From contig JASXTE010000002.1 of assembly GCA_030280995.1 (NCBI GenBank), forward strand, positions 25,455,683-25,519,682: 64,000 nucleotides of DNA, read 5' to 3'. Origin of the DNA: Hemileia vastatrix (lineage: Eukaryota > Basidiomycota > Pucciniomycetes > Pucciniales > Zaghouaniaceae). The notes under the pieces are model-generated. The model did not search any database. It was given only the letters and a program-made list of their open reading frames with translations, and was not told where the DNA came from. Each line of letters opens with the position of its first letter. Positions within the stretch are counted from its first letter, which is position 1. This document shows, piece by piece, positions 40,500 through 51,747 of this stretch. The translations under genes were made by a program, and so were the position numbers.

Positions 40500-41843
40500 T
40501 GTAGAGAGTTCTAAAGTACTAAGCAGTAGACACAATACAAGATGGGTTGGTTCTTCTTTTAAATTTCCAAAGAAAAAAGTGCCTGCCACTCTTATTTTAA
40601 AGACAGCACAATAATTTGTACACTAATACCTGACTAGATAGCTTATAAGTTGAGAGATGAGTTAAAAGATAAGGAAAAAAATATTACTATCTGGATATTT
40701 CTATTCTTAATAAGGGCTAATATCCACAGCTACTCCCTCTTGAAGTGCTCTCTTTGAATATGCTTTATTATAGCAATAAAATAACTCTAATAATAGTTAA
40801 TCCTACTGAATCTATATATTCCCTCTGTGTTGTGCTTTTTCACTAAACTATATGTAATACACACACAGATTCACAAACTCTAAAAGACTGAGAATATCTC
40901 CACTATAATCTTAAATACTTAATTGCGAAAAAATCCAATCTCAAACTGTTATCATAGTAATCACAAAATAGACAAATCGCTATATATCACAATATATTTC
41001 TAAAGTATATAATATGAAGCTCTAATTTTTGTAATAAAACGACTGATTTGAATAACAATTTCTCTACCTAACTATTCTCCTTTTCCTATTATGTAGCCTT
41101 TTCTTTTTTTATTTTTCAATTCTCTAGACACAGTTCCTTAGTGGATCTCCAGTGCTTTCTCTAGCGCCACATTAGTAAAACATTAACTAATCAATCAGTA
41201 AACTAAATACACCGCTTGTAACAACTACAGTTCCTTTTCATACCATATGCTTACTAAAACTAGTATTAACTTTTTTCACTCATCTTCCACATGTGTGCTT
41301 ATGACTGTACCTTGCATTTTTATAGTGCTACTTCCCATTCTGACACCTTTTAGCCCTAATCCTTGTGTCTTCAACTCTTGTGTGATTTTGTGATCTAGTC
41401 CCCATTCTCCTTGCTTCATTACTAGGTCCATAGTTCTGAAAATTTAATTAACTAGTTAGAATCTGAAACTTATGTTACCTGTTTCAGTAAATTATCACAT
41501 TTGCCGCGGTGCAATATATTATGTACTTGAGCCCTTCCTTGAGCCATAATTCCTTCCTTAACGCATAACACACAACTGTTGGAAAATCAAAATCCATAAT
41601 TTTTAGTGTTTGCACCCCTAAATTGATAATACAAAATTTCCTTTGGGCGGCACATCTTGCTTCAAAATCCAAGGACATGGACCCTAAACCCTCCTCAGGG
41701 CATCTCTTTTCATTTGTTCTTTGAAACACATTATTACACATTCATGATAATTCTATCTAATGCGCTATGATTCCCATTGTTCTTCCTGGTCTACACGAGC
41801 TGATTGGTCCAAAAGATAGGTTACCTGCTTGGCATATACCACA
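40500..41843 (-). repeat. LTR, family C, copy 2 (1344 bp; 5' LTR)
   Basis: Homologous to 277-1618 along its length. Ends TGTAGAGAG and ACCACA. With the primer-binding-like site on its low side it is the 5' LTR of a minus-strand element. On the high side it abuts the A3 leader directly (ACATG follows), so the element inserted in A3. Confidence 0.7.
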
Positions 41844-43608
41844 ACATGACTTCCTTTTTTTTTCCGTGACGGAGAATCAAACCTTGCTCCAAATATAAGG
41901 TTTATATATTGGAAATTGTCATATATATTTGTGGTGACTGTAATAGATACTATCTGTGGGTCTCACTTTGCATATTTCATAGTTTATGTATATCTTTTTT
42001 ACTCAGCACTCTGTAGTGACATTTATTTGCACTTATTAAAGGGGGAGGTGCCTGGTAAATAATAAACTTTTTTTCCTAGTTGATCAATATAGAACTATCT
42101 TGTATTTAGTCCTAGATGTAATATAAATTAAATAAATTATAATATATATATTTTTATTATTACTTCAGTTGACCTTTTTTCCTGATAATTAAAATATTAT
42201 ATTATTGTTTCAGTTGAAAAATTGTCCCGGAAGTAAAGTAATAGATATATAAAATTAATTGAATTAATTATATTAAATTATTTAAGTTGAAATTGAGTCC
42301 TGGTAATTAAATTTCTCAGTTGACTCTTAGTCCTGATAATTATCAACGTAAATATTAGTAATTAATTGAGAGTTGTGTTAATTATTCCAGTTGACTCTTT
42401 TTCATGATAATTAATAAATTATTTTATTATTTCAGTTGATTTATTTTAAATACTGGTAATAAAATATAAATATCTTAATTTAATAAATAAAAATTGGGAT
42501 TATTATTTCAGTTGATTTTTTGTCCTGATAAAAATTATATTTTCATTATTCCAGCTGATTAGAAAATCCAGATAATTGATTATTAACTTAAAATATTTTT
42601 TATTTTTTCTCTTATTTTTTTAACAAAGTAAAATAATAACTGATTAAATTTTAATATTTCTTTCTCTCAGTTCAGGTTATCCACAACAATTACTGATCAA
42701 ATTGCTTCTGCTGCCTGTGATAAGGAGCTAGAATTGATTGATTATGATGAGATTTCTGTAAATTCTCCTTTGACTACAAAACTTGCTCAAGTTAATCAAT
42801 TATTGGACCAATCAGGATGTGGAAATTCAAGAAATAGAAATTTAAGGGAAAAAACTGCTCTGGATCAAAAGCCTTCAGTGAACCCCCCAGAAGAGCTTCC
42901 ATGAGGATTCAAAATAAAAAAGATGCCCTTACAGCAGAAAGTCAGCAACCTCTCCACTTCCATCAAGGAGTTGAGGACAGAGAACCTCAAACTAAGATCA
43001 AAAAAAGAAATTCTAGAACAAAAGGTAAGAAACAAACAATCATTTCTTAAAGAGAAGAGGAAAACTCCCCCAGAAACAAATGTCCTTCCACAATTGGCTC
43101 CTCAACAGCAGGAAAAGGTGAAATTTTCAAAATGGCAATGAGACTGGTTAAAAAACCAGTGGGACTATCTCCTGGCCCAACAACAACAGCAAGCACCTCA
43201 GGCAGGTCCTTCCAGGCAACATCAGCTCAACCCAACACCTCCTCACCCCTACCAAGGAGGAAAAAAGAGGAAGAACAATCAAATTCAATTTTTTCCAAAA
43301 ACATGGTAAGAACTTCTATTGAATCCCAAGTACCCTTTCTTGTTACTGATTCAGGTTCTTCAGGTAAGTCTGGATGAGGAGATGATACCTTGAGACCAGT
43401 AGAGGCTGGCTGTAGTAGGCAGATTGCTCAATATTTTAATGTAACTAATTCTTTGGTATTGATTTCTACCTCAATGATAAATCCTGATATGGCTATTATA
43501 GATGAAACACTTGATCCTTAATTTTATGAGAATCTGGAAAATTATTATGTTTTCCTATTAAGAAAGACTCCAGATGAAGCTAACATTAATGATGAATATT
43601 TGAGAGAT
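41844..43608 (+). pseudogene. Chromovirus A3, leader and gag N-terminal part
   Basis: It starts inside the A leader (tRNA-like segment at 41864-41892), continues with the stem-loop array and then a degenerate gag start. The gag ATG region lies near 42690-42757, the 58-nt intron is at 42758-42815, and the accessory frame continues at 42816-43309 (NLSTSIKELRTENLKL, KTW then TAA) with stops at 42903 and 43141. Element D interrupts it at 43609; it continues at 53248. The A3 5' LTR is missing, replaced by LTR-C. Confidence 0.8.
42163..42560 (+). repeat. Leader stem-loop array of A3
   Basis: About nine degenerate copies (CAGTTGACC...TCCTGATAAT, CAGTTGACTC...GTCCTGATAA, CAGTTGATTT...GTCCTGATAA and others) with AT-rich spacers, collinear with the arrays in A1 and A2. 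Confidence 0.7.
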
Positions 43609-45108
43609 TGTCAGGCTAAGGTCAAGTACAAGGACGTGAACTAGCTTGAATAGTCAGTTGTCTAGAAGATTTTAATGGGCCTATATGAATACTGTAGTTT
43701 TAATCCACTAAGTTATAAAATATAATCAAATATAAAGGTCTCAGTAATATAATTCTCACTACTCTGATATATGGCTTACAATCTTTGTAGTTGGTAGAAA
43801 AATAGATTATTTAATTCAGATACTATTCAAAAGTCTTATAAAAGTACTAATTGATATGTATTGTAATTTATTTGGTTATATTGGTTAAATTGTAATGATA
43901 AAGAATGAAGAAACACAACCCAAAAACCTCCTCCTTTTATACACACTGAGTCCCCCAATGATTCCCTTGATGTACCACCCAATACACAGTTAATGACGCC
44001 TCTAAACAACTAATAGACATGCCCATCAACATTCCCAGTAACCCATGACATAATTAGAAGAGTAACAACCGCCAAAATCCTGTAATAATAAGGGAAATCC
44101 ATCAAAATTAAAGAAAAAGACAAAAAGAGAGTATATGCGTATAAAACAATAATATTAAAGACTAAAGGAGACTTTTTAAGGTTAATAATAGCTTAATAAT
44201 AAGGGGGATTTACTGTAGAAATAATGGGGCTAATCCTGACATTATACTACGTGAAATTCCCATTCAAAAATAACCAAAATTGACTGAGAAACCACCCAAA
44301 AACTTAAAAAAGAGCGTGAGAGGTGGGGTAACTACATGCAGTTCTTGGAAGGCGCTTGCACGGGTAAATCCTTGACTAAAATTAGGCGAATTTAAGCGTG
44401 GTGATGAAATAAAGTGCCAAGAGTGAGGTTATTAATGAAATTAGTGCATATAAACAAGGTCAATGCATTATTAATTAAGCTAGGACACTAAATAAGCGCC
44501 TGTCGCCTATTTTAGTGTGTTTCCCCACAGTGGGCGTAGAATGTGGGGTAATTATAGTGTGAAAAAGCTAACTTTGCTAAAAATGAAGCTATTCACATGG
44601 GAAAAAAGCAGGCAGTATGTGGCCAGTACACAGAAGCCATTTCTGGCATAAAAAACACCAAATTTGAAAATTGTTATTTTTATGCATTTAAATAGCAAAA
44701 TAAATAGTTCTAAATGAGCCCAATTGATCTGTCAAAGCTCAATTTTGATATTCTCAATTTTATAGCGCATATAGTCAACTTTTAAGTGAAATAAAGTGCA
44801 TTTCTTGTTTTTTGCATAAAACAATGAATATAACAGCTTTAAGTGTACTTAAAAATTATGTAGCCTTATACTTAAGGTTCTTAAGATTACCCTAACATAT
44901 TCCAACTTAATATTAAGTACATAAGACCTATAAAAGTTGGATATATGCGTGTATATATGGTGTTATAATGGCATTTTTTGTGTATTATCATAATTTTACT
45001 TATGTATACTATTTGTGTACTCTTATTTATTATTCCCATGTATAGTTCATGTGTTTAACATAACTTATAATTACTTTTTACTCAGTCCTGGAGATATACA
45101 GGCTGACA
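43609..45108 (-). repeat. 3' LTR of D (1500 bp)
   Basis: Plus-strand ends TGTCAGGCTAAGG and ATACAGGCTGACA. The pyrimidine-rich CTCGCCCACCC directly to the right is the complement of the polypurine tract. Confidence 0.95.
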
Positions 45109-45289
45109 CTCGCCCACCCAAAAAAAACAATAAAAAAAATGATAAGTTATACATTTTATTTTATTAATTTGTAATTTTCAGGTATTCAGAATAAATCTGT
45201 AGCATTAAAGATTAAACTTTAAAGAAATAAAACATAATAAAATATTATGAGTACTGGTTTTTTAACCCCTCAGCTGGTTGAACAGAAAT

Positions 45290-48200
45290 TTATTTCTGTT
45301 TAAATTTTTTAAGAAGGGTGGATAAATTAGAAATTTCTTTTTCAGGTATCCATTTATCAAATTCATTTGATTTCCCTTTAAATCTTAGTAAATACTCAGT
45401 TCCTTTTTCTTTAGTAAGGATTCTTTTCTTGAGTATTTTTTCAATCTCTGCTTTTTCCACAATTTCATCAGGTTGCTTCTTAGGCCTTCCCCTTCTTTTT
45501 GGAAATAAGTCAGGATCATTTGCATGGTAAGGTTTCAATAATGAGATAGGGAAAACTGGATGTTTCCTATCATATGGAGCATATAATATGACTTCCACTG
45601 CATTATTCCCAACCATTTTATTTACTACAAAAGGTCCTACAAAGGGATCCTTTAATTTAACATTACCTTGTAAGCTAAAATGTAGTGTTGATATGAGGAC
45701 TTCATCTCCCTTTTTAAATTCAAATTCTTTATGAGATTTGTCCCACCTTTTCTTTTCATATTCAAATGCTTTTTTGATGCATTCTTCTGCATGCTTTCTA
45801 CACATTTGTTGCATATGAACAAAGGATTTAGTGCCAGGGTGTATATCCAACCTTGGTAGTTTATTTAAATGATTTACTGGGGTATTTGGTATGTATCCCA
45901 GCCAGAGTTCAAATGGTTTCTTCTCTGTTACAGAATGAGTTGTGCTGTTATAAGCAAATTCAAGGCCAGGAATTAATGTTACCCAGTCATGTGTGAATTT
46001 CTCATTGTCTTTGTATTCTAATCCAAAGGCACAATATCTTCTTATCATGTCTTCTAGAGTTTGTATCATCCTCTCAGCCAGCCCATCAGTTTGTGGATGG
46101 TGTGCTGTAGACAATTTTAATTGACAACCTGATACTTCCATCAAAGATGTCCAGAACTCTGAAGTAAATTTAGGATCTCTGTCAGAGATTATGGCTTTGG
46201 GGAACCCAGAAGTATTCATCATCTGAGTCCACCATAGTAGTGCCAAGTATTTTGCAGATACCTCCTTATGGGTAGGGATAAACTTACACATTTTTGTTAA
46301 TCTATCCACTATTACCCAGCAAGAATTGAAACTTTCTTTTCCTGCTAATCTCAAGCCAGTTACAAAATCCATGTTAATAATTTCCCATGGAGCTTTTGGC
46401 TGCTCTATTTGTTGTAACAACCCAGCTCTCTTCCCAGTCAATCTCTTATATTTCTGACAAGAGTCACATGTTTCAATGTATTTCTGTACATCCTCTTTCA
46501 TGTTTATCCACCAGGCTGTATTTTTAACTCTGGTTAATGTTTTGTTAAAGTCAAAATGACCAGCTAAGATGTCATCATGACAAGTACTCAACATTAACTC
46601 TTTCATAGAAGGTGGTATTACTATTACATTGCTTAACTTTTTCCTGTAATATATATATCCATCTTCAATCGATAGTTTACCTTTTTCCAACGCATTTTTA
46701 TACTTTGGAGGCAAGGTTTTAATTAATGCACTCATGGAGGCATTTGTTGGATCATTAAGAATGGTAGATAGTTTAGACAAATCTTTATCAGATGAATAAT
46801 TTTCCAATATAGTTTGCATAAACTCTTCTTCTAAATCCACTATATAAATCCCAAATATATGTATAACCTCATTTTCAGGTACATAAGCTGGGTTGTCAGC
46901 ATCATTTGGCAAAGGACTTCTGGATAATAAATCCACATTTGAATGCAATGTTCCTGCTCTGTGAGTGATTGTCATTCTTCCTCTGTACTCTTGTACAGCT
47001 AGTTGCCATCTAAACATGTGCCTATTAGGTGTTTTCATGTTTAGTAATGATTTTACTGCACTGAAATCTGTTATAAGTTCAAACTTCTGGTCTTCCAGAT
47101 AGTAATGAAGTTTCTCCAAAGCCCACACCACGGCCAAACATTCTAGCTGTGTGGCACCATACCTTAATTCTGTTTTTCTTAAGGTTCTGGATATATAACA
47201 GATAACTACTTCAGATAATTTTCCATTTATTATCTTTTTCTGCTGTAAAGCAGCACCCAGACCTATGAAACTTGCATCAGTGTACAAGATAAAAGGTAGG
47301 GTGAAATCTGGCAGTCCCAATATTGGAGCTGACATTAAACATTCCTTTAATTTATTAAAGGCGTGTTGTCTTTCATTATTCCAAATGAAAGCTTCATTCT
47401 TCCTGATTAATGTTGTTAAAGGGGCTGCAATGGATTGGTAATTTTTAATATATTGTCTATAATATCCACACATACCCAAAAAACTTTGAGCCTCTTTTAC
47501 ATTTTTAGTTATCCCAATGTTTTTAATTGCTGCCACCTTATTCTGGTCAACACAAATTTGTAATCCAGATACAACATGTCCAAGTACTTTCAAGGATTGA
47601 AATCCAAACTTACATTTCTTTAATGCAATAGTCATATTAATTTCATCCATTTTTTGAAAGACTCTTTTCAGGTGATTTAAATGTTCATCATATGTTTTTG
47701 AAAACACTATGATGTCATCAATATAGACCAATAGCCATCCTTCAACCATTTCCTGATGAAAGACACTATCCATCAATTTTTGGAAGACTGAAGGGGCATT
47801 CTTTGGGCCAAATGGCATTCTCACATACTTATATATACCCATATGTGTGGTTATCAATAAGTAATTTTGAGAATTTCTTTCCACAGGAATCTGGTGGTAA
47901 CCCTTGTTCCCATCCAGACAGGAAATATATTTTGCTCCTTGTAAGGTAGCATGGATAGAAGCTATCCTTGGTAGAGGGTAAATATCATCCACTGTGTATG
48001 TATTCAGAGCTCTATAATCACCGCATAATCTTGCCTTATCTTTTTCATAAGAGATTAATACTGGTGAAATGACACAATACTTAGGTGTTGTGTCCACTTT
48101 TTCAACAATACCCATTTCTAACAACAATTTTATATTGTCTTCAATATCTTTCCTTTTTGCAGGAGATGCTGGGTATGGTTTCTTTTTTAAGCTGCCAGGA

Positions 48201-49165
48201 ATATTATCCAGATCACAGCTTAGAGAGATTTTCATCTCATGGTCTTTGACCAATCCTAGTTCATTTGAACCATAAGCAAATGCCATAGGATATGATTTAA
48301 TCAATCTCAAAATATCTTCTTCTTCAATTTTTGAGAGTTGAGGACTTAAAGAGGCCTTTTGGATTTCATTTTCCAATTCACCTAATTCATTGGTGGTTCT
48401 TCCACCTTGCAGTTGTTCTTCTTTAGGAGAAATGGCATATACTGAATTTTCAGAACATATTTTGAATTTTCTTTTACCATTCACGCCTATGGTGAAACAA
48501 CTGTTTGCAGGATCTAGTTTAATTCCAAATTTTGTCAATAAATCATTGCCAATAATAAACCAATCACTACAATTATTATTATCCATTACTAAAAATTCAC
48601 AAACTGCTCTAACATATCCATTATTATATTTAAAGAATACAGCAGTTTTGTATTTTCCAATTGGATTTAATACTGAACCAAAACCCCTCCAGTTCCTTGT
48701 CTGAACAGGTTCTAGTTTTTCCTGGTACTTACTATCAAGTTTCATTAATGTATTAATTGAAACAACACTACCTGAAGCCCCAGTGTCAAGAATGGCATTC
48801 ATTTCTCTTCCACATATAATAAAAGGTGCTCTGATAGATGTTATTTTGTAAGTATCATGAGTTACATCTTTAATTATTTCAGCTTCCTCAATGGAAGTTA
48901 AAGATGTGTCTGTATGAGGTATAGCATCATTCAGGAACATAATATCCTGTTCTAATACAAATATCTCATTTTCATCATCACTGTAAGATATGTTACTTTT
49001 GCAATCCTCACTAGATTCCACGTTCTCATCTTCATGATTACTAGGTTCAGAATTCTGTGAGGTTTCAATAACATTTATTCTCTTCTTACACGTGTGACCC
49101 TTAACCCAAGGTTCATTACATTTGTAACAAGTGTTATTTTCTTGTCTCTTAGGGACAAGGGGAGC
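45290..49165 (-). CDS. pol: Pol of chromovirus D: zinc knuckle, protease, RT, RNase H, integrase, chromodomain
   Basis: The frame after the gag TAA is open for 1291 codons; an in-frame GTG at 49021 is not a likely natural start. In order: zinc knuckle CYKCNEPWVKGHTC (49110), protease AILDTGASGSVVS (48790), RT with VYIDDIIVFS (47720), RNase H LYTDASFIGLGAAL (47280), integrase HHCC (CHDDILAGHF, CDSCQKYK), DDE (MDFVTGLRL, SDRDPKFTSEFW, HHPQTDGLAERM) and a C-terminal RRGRPKKQPDE plus chromodomain (EYLLRFKGKSNEFDKWIP). All catalytic motifs are intact. The product would be made as a Gag-Pol fusion. Confidence 0.9.
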   Translation of the reverse strand, partial: APLVPKRQENNTCYKCNEPWVKGHTCKKRINVIETSQNSEPSNHEDENVESSEDCKSNISYSDDENEIFVLEQDIMFLNDAIPHTDTSLTSIEEAEIIKDVTHDTYKITSIRAPFIICGREMNAILDTGASGSVVSINTLMKLDSKYQEKLEPVQTRNWRGFGSVLNPIGKYKTAVFFKYNNGYVRAVCEFLVMDNNNCSDWFIIGNDLLTKFGIKLDPANSCFTIGVNGKRKFKICSENSVYAISPKEEQLQGGRTTNELGELENEIQKASLSPQLSKIEEEDILRLIKSYPMAFAYGSNELGLVKDHEMKISLSCDLDNIPGSLKKKPYPASPAKRKDIEDNIKLLLEMGIVEKVDTTPKYCVISPVLISYEKDKARLCGDYRALNTYTVDDIYPLPRIASIHATLQGAKYISCLDGNKGYHQIPVERNSQNYLLITTHMGIYKYVRMPFGPKNAPSVFQKLMDSVFHQEMVEGWLLVYIDDIIVFSKTYDEHLNHLKRVFQKMDEINMTIALKKCKFGFQSLKVLGHVVSGLQICVDQNKVAAIKNIGITKNVKEAQSFLGMCGYYRQYIKNYQSIAAPLTTLIRKNEAFIWNNERQHAFNKLKECLMSAPILGLPDFTLPFILYTDASFIGLGAALQQKKIINGKLSEVVICYISRTLRKTELRYGATQLECLAVVWALEKLHYYLEDQKFELITDFSAVKSLLNMKTPNRHMFRWQLAVQEYRGRMTITHRAGTLHSNVDLLSRSPLPNDADNPAYVPENEVIHIFGIYIVDLEEEFMQTILENYSSDKDLSKLSTILNDPTNASMSALIKTLPPKYKNALEKGKLSIEDGYIYYRKKLSNVIVIPPSMKELMLSTCHDDILAGHFDFNKTLTRVKNTAWWINMKEDVQKYIETCDSCQKYKRLTGKRAGLLQQIEQPKAPWEIINMDFVTGLRLAGKESFNSCWVIVDRLTKMCKFIPTHKEVSAKYLALLWWTQMMNTSGFPKAIISDRDPKFTSEFWTSLMEVSGCQLKLSTAHHPQTDGLAERMIQTLEDMIRRYCAFGLEYKDNEKFTHDWVTLIPGLEFAYNSTTHSVTEKKPFELWLGYIPNTPVNHLNKLPRLDIHPGTKSFVHMQQMCRKHAEECIKKAFEYEKKRWDKSHKEFEFKKGDEVLISTLHFSLQGNVKLKDPFVGPFVVNKMVGNNAVEVILYAPYDRKHPVFPISLLKPYHANDPDLFPKRRGRPKKQPDEIVEKAEIEKILKKRILTKEKGTEYLLRFKGKSNEFDKWIPEKEISNLSTLLKKFKQK

Positions 49166-51163
49166 TTAAGGTTTTTTCTTTTCCATTGGTAACTTACTTG
49201 TAGTAGGTTTTACCACATCAACACTTTGTCTGTAATTACTATACTTGGTTTCATACTTGTGGTTTAATAATATCTCATTGCATATATTAATGAATCCAGA
49301 GGTGTCTCTGATAGTTTCAGTTCTAGCTACAATAATGTCTCTAACTGATATAGGCAACTTGTATATTATTTTTTCTTTCCACTCTTCATAATCCATTTTT
49401 GGATCCATAGCTCTCATGATTTTTATTAAATTCATTAAGAAGACCATGGGTTTATCTCCAGCATTTGGATTATATCTGGCCCTTTCATACAATCTTTGTT
49501 GAGTGATTCTAAATTTTGGGCCACCGAGTTGCCTTTCAATTAGTGCCTTCCATTCATTCCAGGAGTAATTAATTCCCTCACTCAATACAGATTCAAACCA
49601 TAATAAGGCCACATCTGTAAATAAAGATATTAACTTGGAAGTAATTTCTTCATCAGGTAATTTGTATGAAAATTTTAAGTTATCAATTCTTTGTATGAAT
49701 TGTTGCCAATCAGATTTTGAATCCCCGTCAAAAGAAGGGTACTGATCTAACTTAGGCCAGTTCTTTTGGCTAGTTTTAGCTTCTCTAACCTGAGGAATAT
49801 TGAGTAATTCACTCACTTTAGAAAGATGATCATTGATTTCATCTTTTACTGATTTTATATTCTCAGAGCCCATGACACTATGTTCATGTTCCATCATTGG
49901 TTTATCATCAGAGTGTTTCATAAAAACTGGTACTCTTCCTACATAAGAGGTATTATTCTTTATTGTTTCAGTATTTTTCAAAATGTTAGCTACTTCAATT
50001 TCTACTCTTTTTAACCTATCTTTTATTACAGGTACATGAGTTAAGGTATCATTTACATTTGAAAAAGACAATTTTACACGTCCCTCTATGGTGGTCATAA
50101 TATTCTGAGAATGTTCTAATTTAATTTCTAAATTTTTAATCTCAGAATTTAATCTTTTGTTTTCCTTGATCAATTCATTATTTGAATTCTCAATAACTTT
50201 TAACTTATTGGCTGTTGTACTCAATGATTGTGTGATGTTTAATAATACACTTTCTGTATTATTGTTGGACTCTCTAGAGAATTCTTCCAATTTTTCAATT
50301 CTTAATAATAATTTAATAATTATTTTTGATTCCATTGGATTTTCTTTCAGAAAATATTCAATTTTGTCTGTTTCCAATTCAGAAGATTCATCATCAGGGT
50401 CAATTTTTAATTTATTTGATTCCATTTTTATATTAATAGTATTTTCCTGGTGATCAATAAAACTATGTACATTGTCCTCATGTAATGACAAGTCTAACAT
50501 GTTATTTTCAAATGAATAATTTTTTAAATCCTTATCAATTATATCCAATAACTCTCTATCAATTTCATTACCTATAAGTAATTCATTGTTAGGATTATAT
50601 AATTGATCTTGAGAAGATGGATGACTTACCACGGTCTTATTCCATTTCCCCTGCCTCTCCTTGGCTTTCCCCTGTAAGGGTGACTGCTGGATCCCTGTTG
50701 AGGAGGACTGTTGTAGTTTTGGGCATACCAATCCCACTTCCATTTTCTTACAGTTATCTTTTGGTCCTCTTCTGGGACTGGAGGTGTTGCTGTGGTATTT
50801 GGTGCCACTGGTTGTTGATGAGACCTTATATCCACTAGAGCCTGGTTGACTTCTATAAAGCCCTGTGCCGCCCTTTTCTCCAGATTGTTGATCAGGTCTA
50901 ACATATTGTTTACTCTTATTGTTAGTGTATTCAGTAGGGTTGAGAGAAAGTGAATTTGCTCTTGTAAGGTGTTTTTGGACTTCCTTATTGACATTTGTTT
51001 TAAGAGCTTTTCCTTTTCCTCCATGGACATTGGTGGGGTGTTGTTTATTGTTACTGGTGATTCTTGACCCTCCATTTGGATGTCCTGTAACAGGTCTTTC
51101 AGCTCTAGCTCTTAAGTTATAAGGTTTTGCCTTATTACTTACAATGTCATTGTTGTCACACAT
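49166..51163 (-). CDS. gag: Gag of chromovirus D (665 codons)
   Basis: Starts MCDNNDI and reads through a 58-nt intron-like segment. The N-terminal 200 residues are basic and Ser/Gly/Asn-rich; 330-400 is coiled coil (KLKVIENSNNELIKENKRL); the capsid part begins near 466 (NWPKLDQYPSFDGDSKSDW). It ends KKKP then TAA; the next codons encode the zinc knuckle in the same frame. In A1, A2 and A4 this codon is serine (KPSAP). The frame is intact apart from this stop. Confidence 0.9.
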   Translation of the reverse strand: MCDNNDIVSNKAKPYNLRARAERPVTGHPNGGSRITSNNKQHPTNVHGGKGKALKTNVNKEVQKHLTRANSLSLNPTEYTNNKSKQYVRPDQQSGEKGGTGLYRSQPGSSGYKVSSTTSGTKYHSNTSSPRRGPKDNCKKMEVGLVCPKLQQSSSTGIQQSPLQGKAKERQGKWNKTVVSHPSSQDQLYNPNNELLIGNEIDRELLDIIDKDLKNYSFENNMLDLSLHEDNVHSFIDHQENTINIKMESNKLKIDPDDESSELETDKIEYFLKENPMESKIIIKLLLRIEKLEEFSRESNNNTESVLLNITQSLSTTANKLKVIENSNNELIKENKRLNSEIKNLEIKLEHSQNIMTTIEGRVKLSFSNVNDTLTHVPVIKDRLKRVEIEVANILKNTETIKNNTSYVGRVPVFMKHSDDKPMMEHEHSVMGSENIKSVKDEINDHLSKVSELLNIPQVREAKTSQKNWPKLDQYPSFDGDSKSDWQQFIQRIDNLKFSYKLPDEEITSKLISLFTDVALLWFESVLSEGINYSWNEWKALIERQLGGPKFRITQQRLYERARYNPNAGDKPMVFLMNLIKIMRAMDPKMDYEEWKEKIIYKLPISVRDIIVARTETIRDTSGFINICNEILLNHKYETKYSNYRQSVDVVKPTTSKLPMEKKKP
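50626..51163 (-). CDS. Predicted spliced accessory ORF overlapping gag (D)
   Basis: Exon 1 is 51163-51143 (MCDNNDI), intron 51142-51085 (58 nt), exon 2 51084-50626. Exon 2 starts DIQMEGQESPVT and encodes a leucine-rich coiled coil (LQEQIHFLSTLLNTLTIRV and following), RKWKWDWYAQNY, SSSHPYRGKPRRGRG, and ends RPW then TAA. This mirrors the A1 accessory frame in order and endpoints although family D is clearly diverged from A. The predicted product is about 160 residues. Confidence 0.6.
51085..51142 (-). other. Predicted 58-nt intron in D gag
   Basis: Minus strand: donor GTAAGT after codon 7, ACTTAAG as a branch-like element, acceptor GTTACAG followed by G. Same length and position as in A1 and A3. 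Confidence 0.6.
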
Positions 51164-51732
51164 TTTTACGTGGAATTTTAGAGAATTGAAAGTTTAGATT
51201 TGAAAAACTTCAAAAAGGAGTTTAATAAGTATTTATTAATACCACTGAAGACAATTATATTGCTTACTTATTGGTATTAAGTGGATCTTTAAGTGCCAAA
51301 AGTCAAATATGCTTTTATGTGGTCACTTGATTTAACTGGTCTACAATATGTAGCCGTGTATTTATATTTAAAAAAGAAAATTTGTTAGTAAGATTCTTTC
51401 CAAATATTAAATGAATTTTACAAACCAATAAAAAGGGATTAAGAGTCCTTTAAAAAGAAAACAATTAATCAGTTTAATTGGTTATTATCTGAAAAGATCA
51501 CAAATTTAATTGGTCTATTGACAGACTCCCACTAAGAACAATTATATGTTAAATTAGTGGTAAAATTGATGATTCAATATCACAATTTTATTATATAACA
51601 GGGCTTCTTTTTCTGAAATCACTATATAAGTGACCCCAACCTGTTGTAATTATCCAAATATTTCTATAGGGATATTATTTACGTGTACCTTCTTTGAAAA
51701 TTTCACTTACTGGATTATAACAGAATTCTTGA
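51164..51732. other. Leader of D
   Basis: AT-rich leader between primer-binding site and gag. No stem-loop array of the A type was seen. No tRNA-like box B was seen. Short inverted repeats are present but none stands out. Confidence 0.5.
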
Positions 51733-51747
51733 GAAAAGGTCCCCAAT
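51733..51747 (-). other. Primer-binding-site position of D
   Basis: On the minus strand ATTGGGGACCTTTTC follows the LTR, matching A1 (ATTGGGGGCCTTTCC). Confidence 0.55.
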
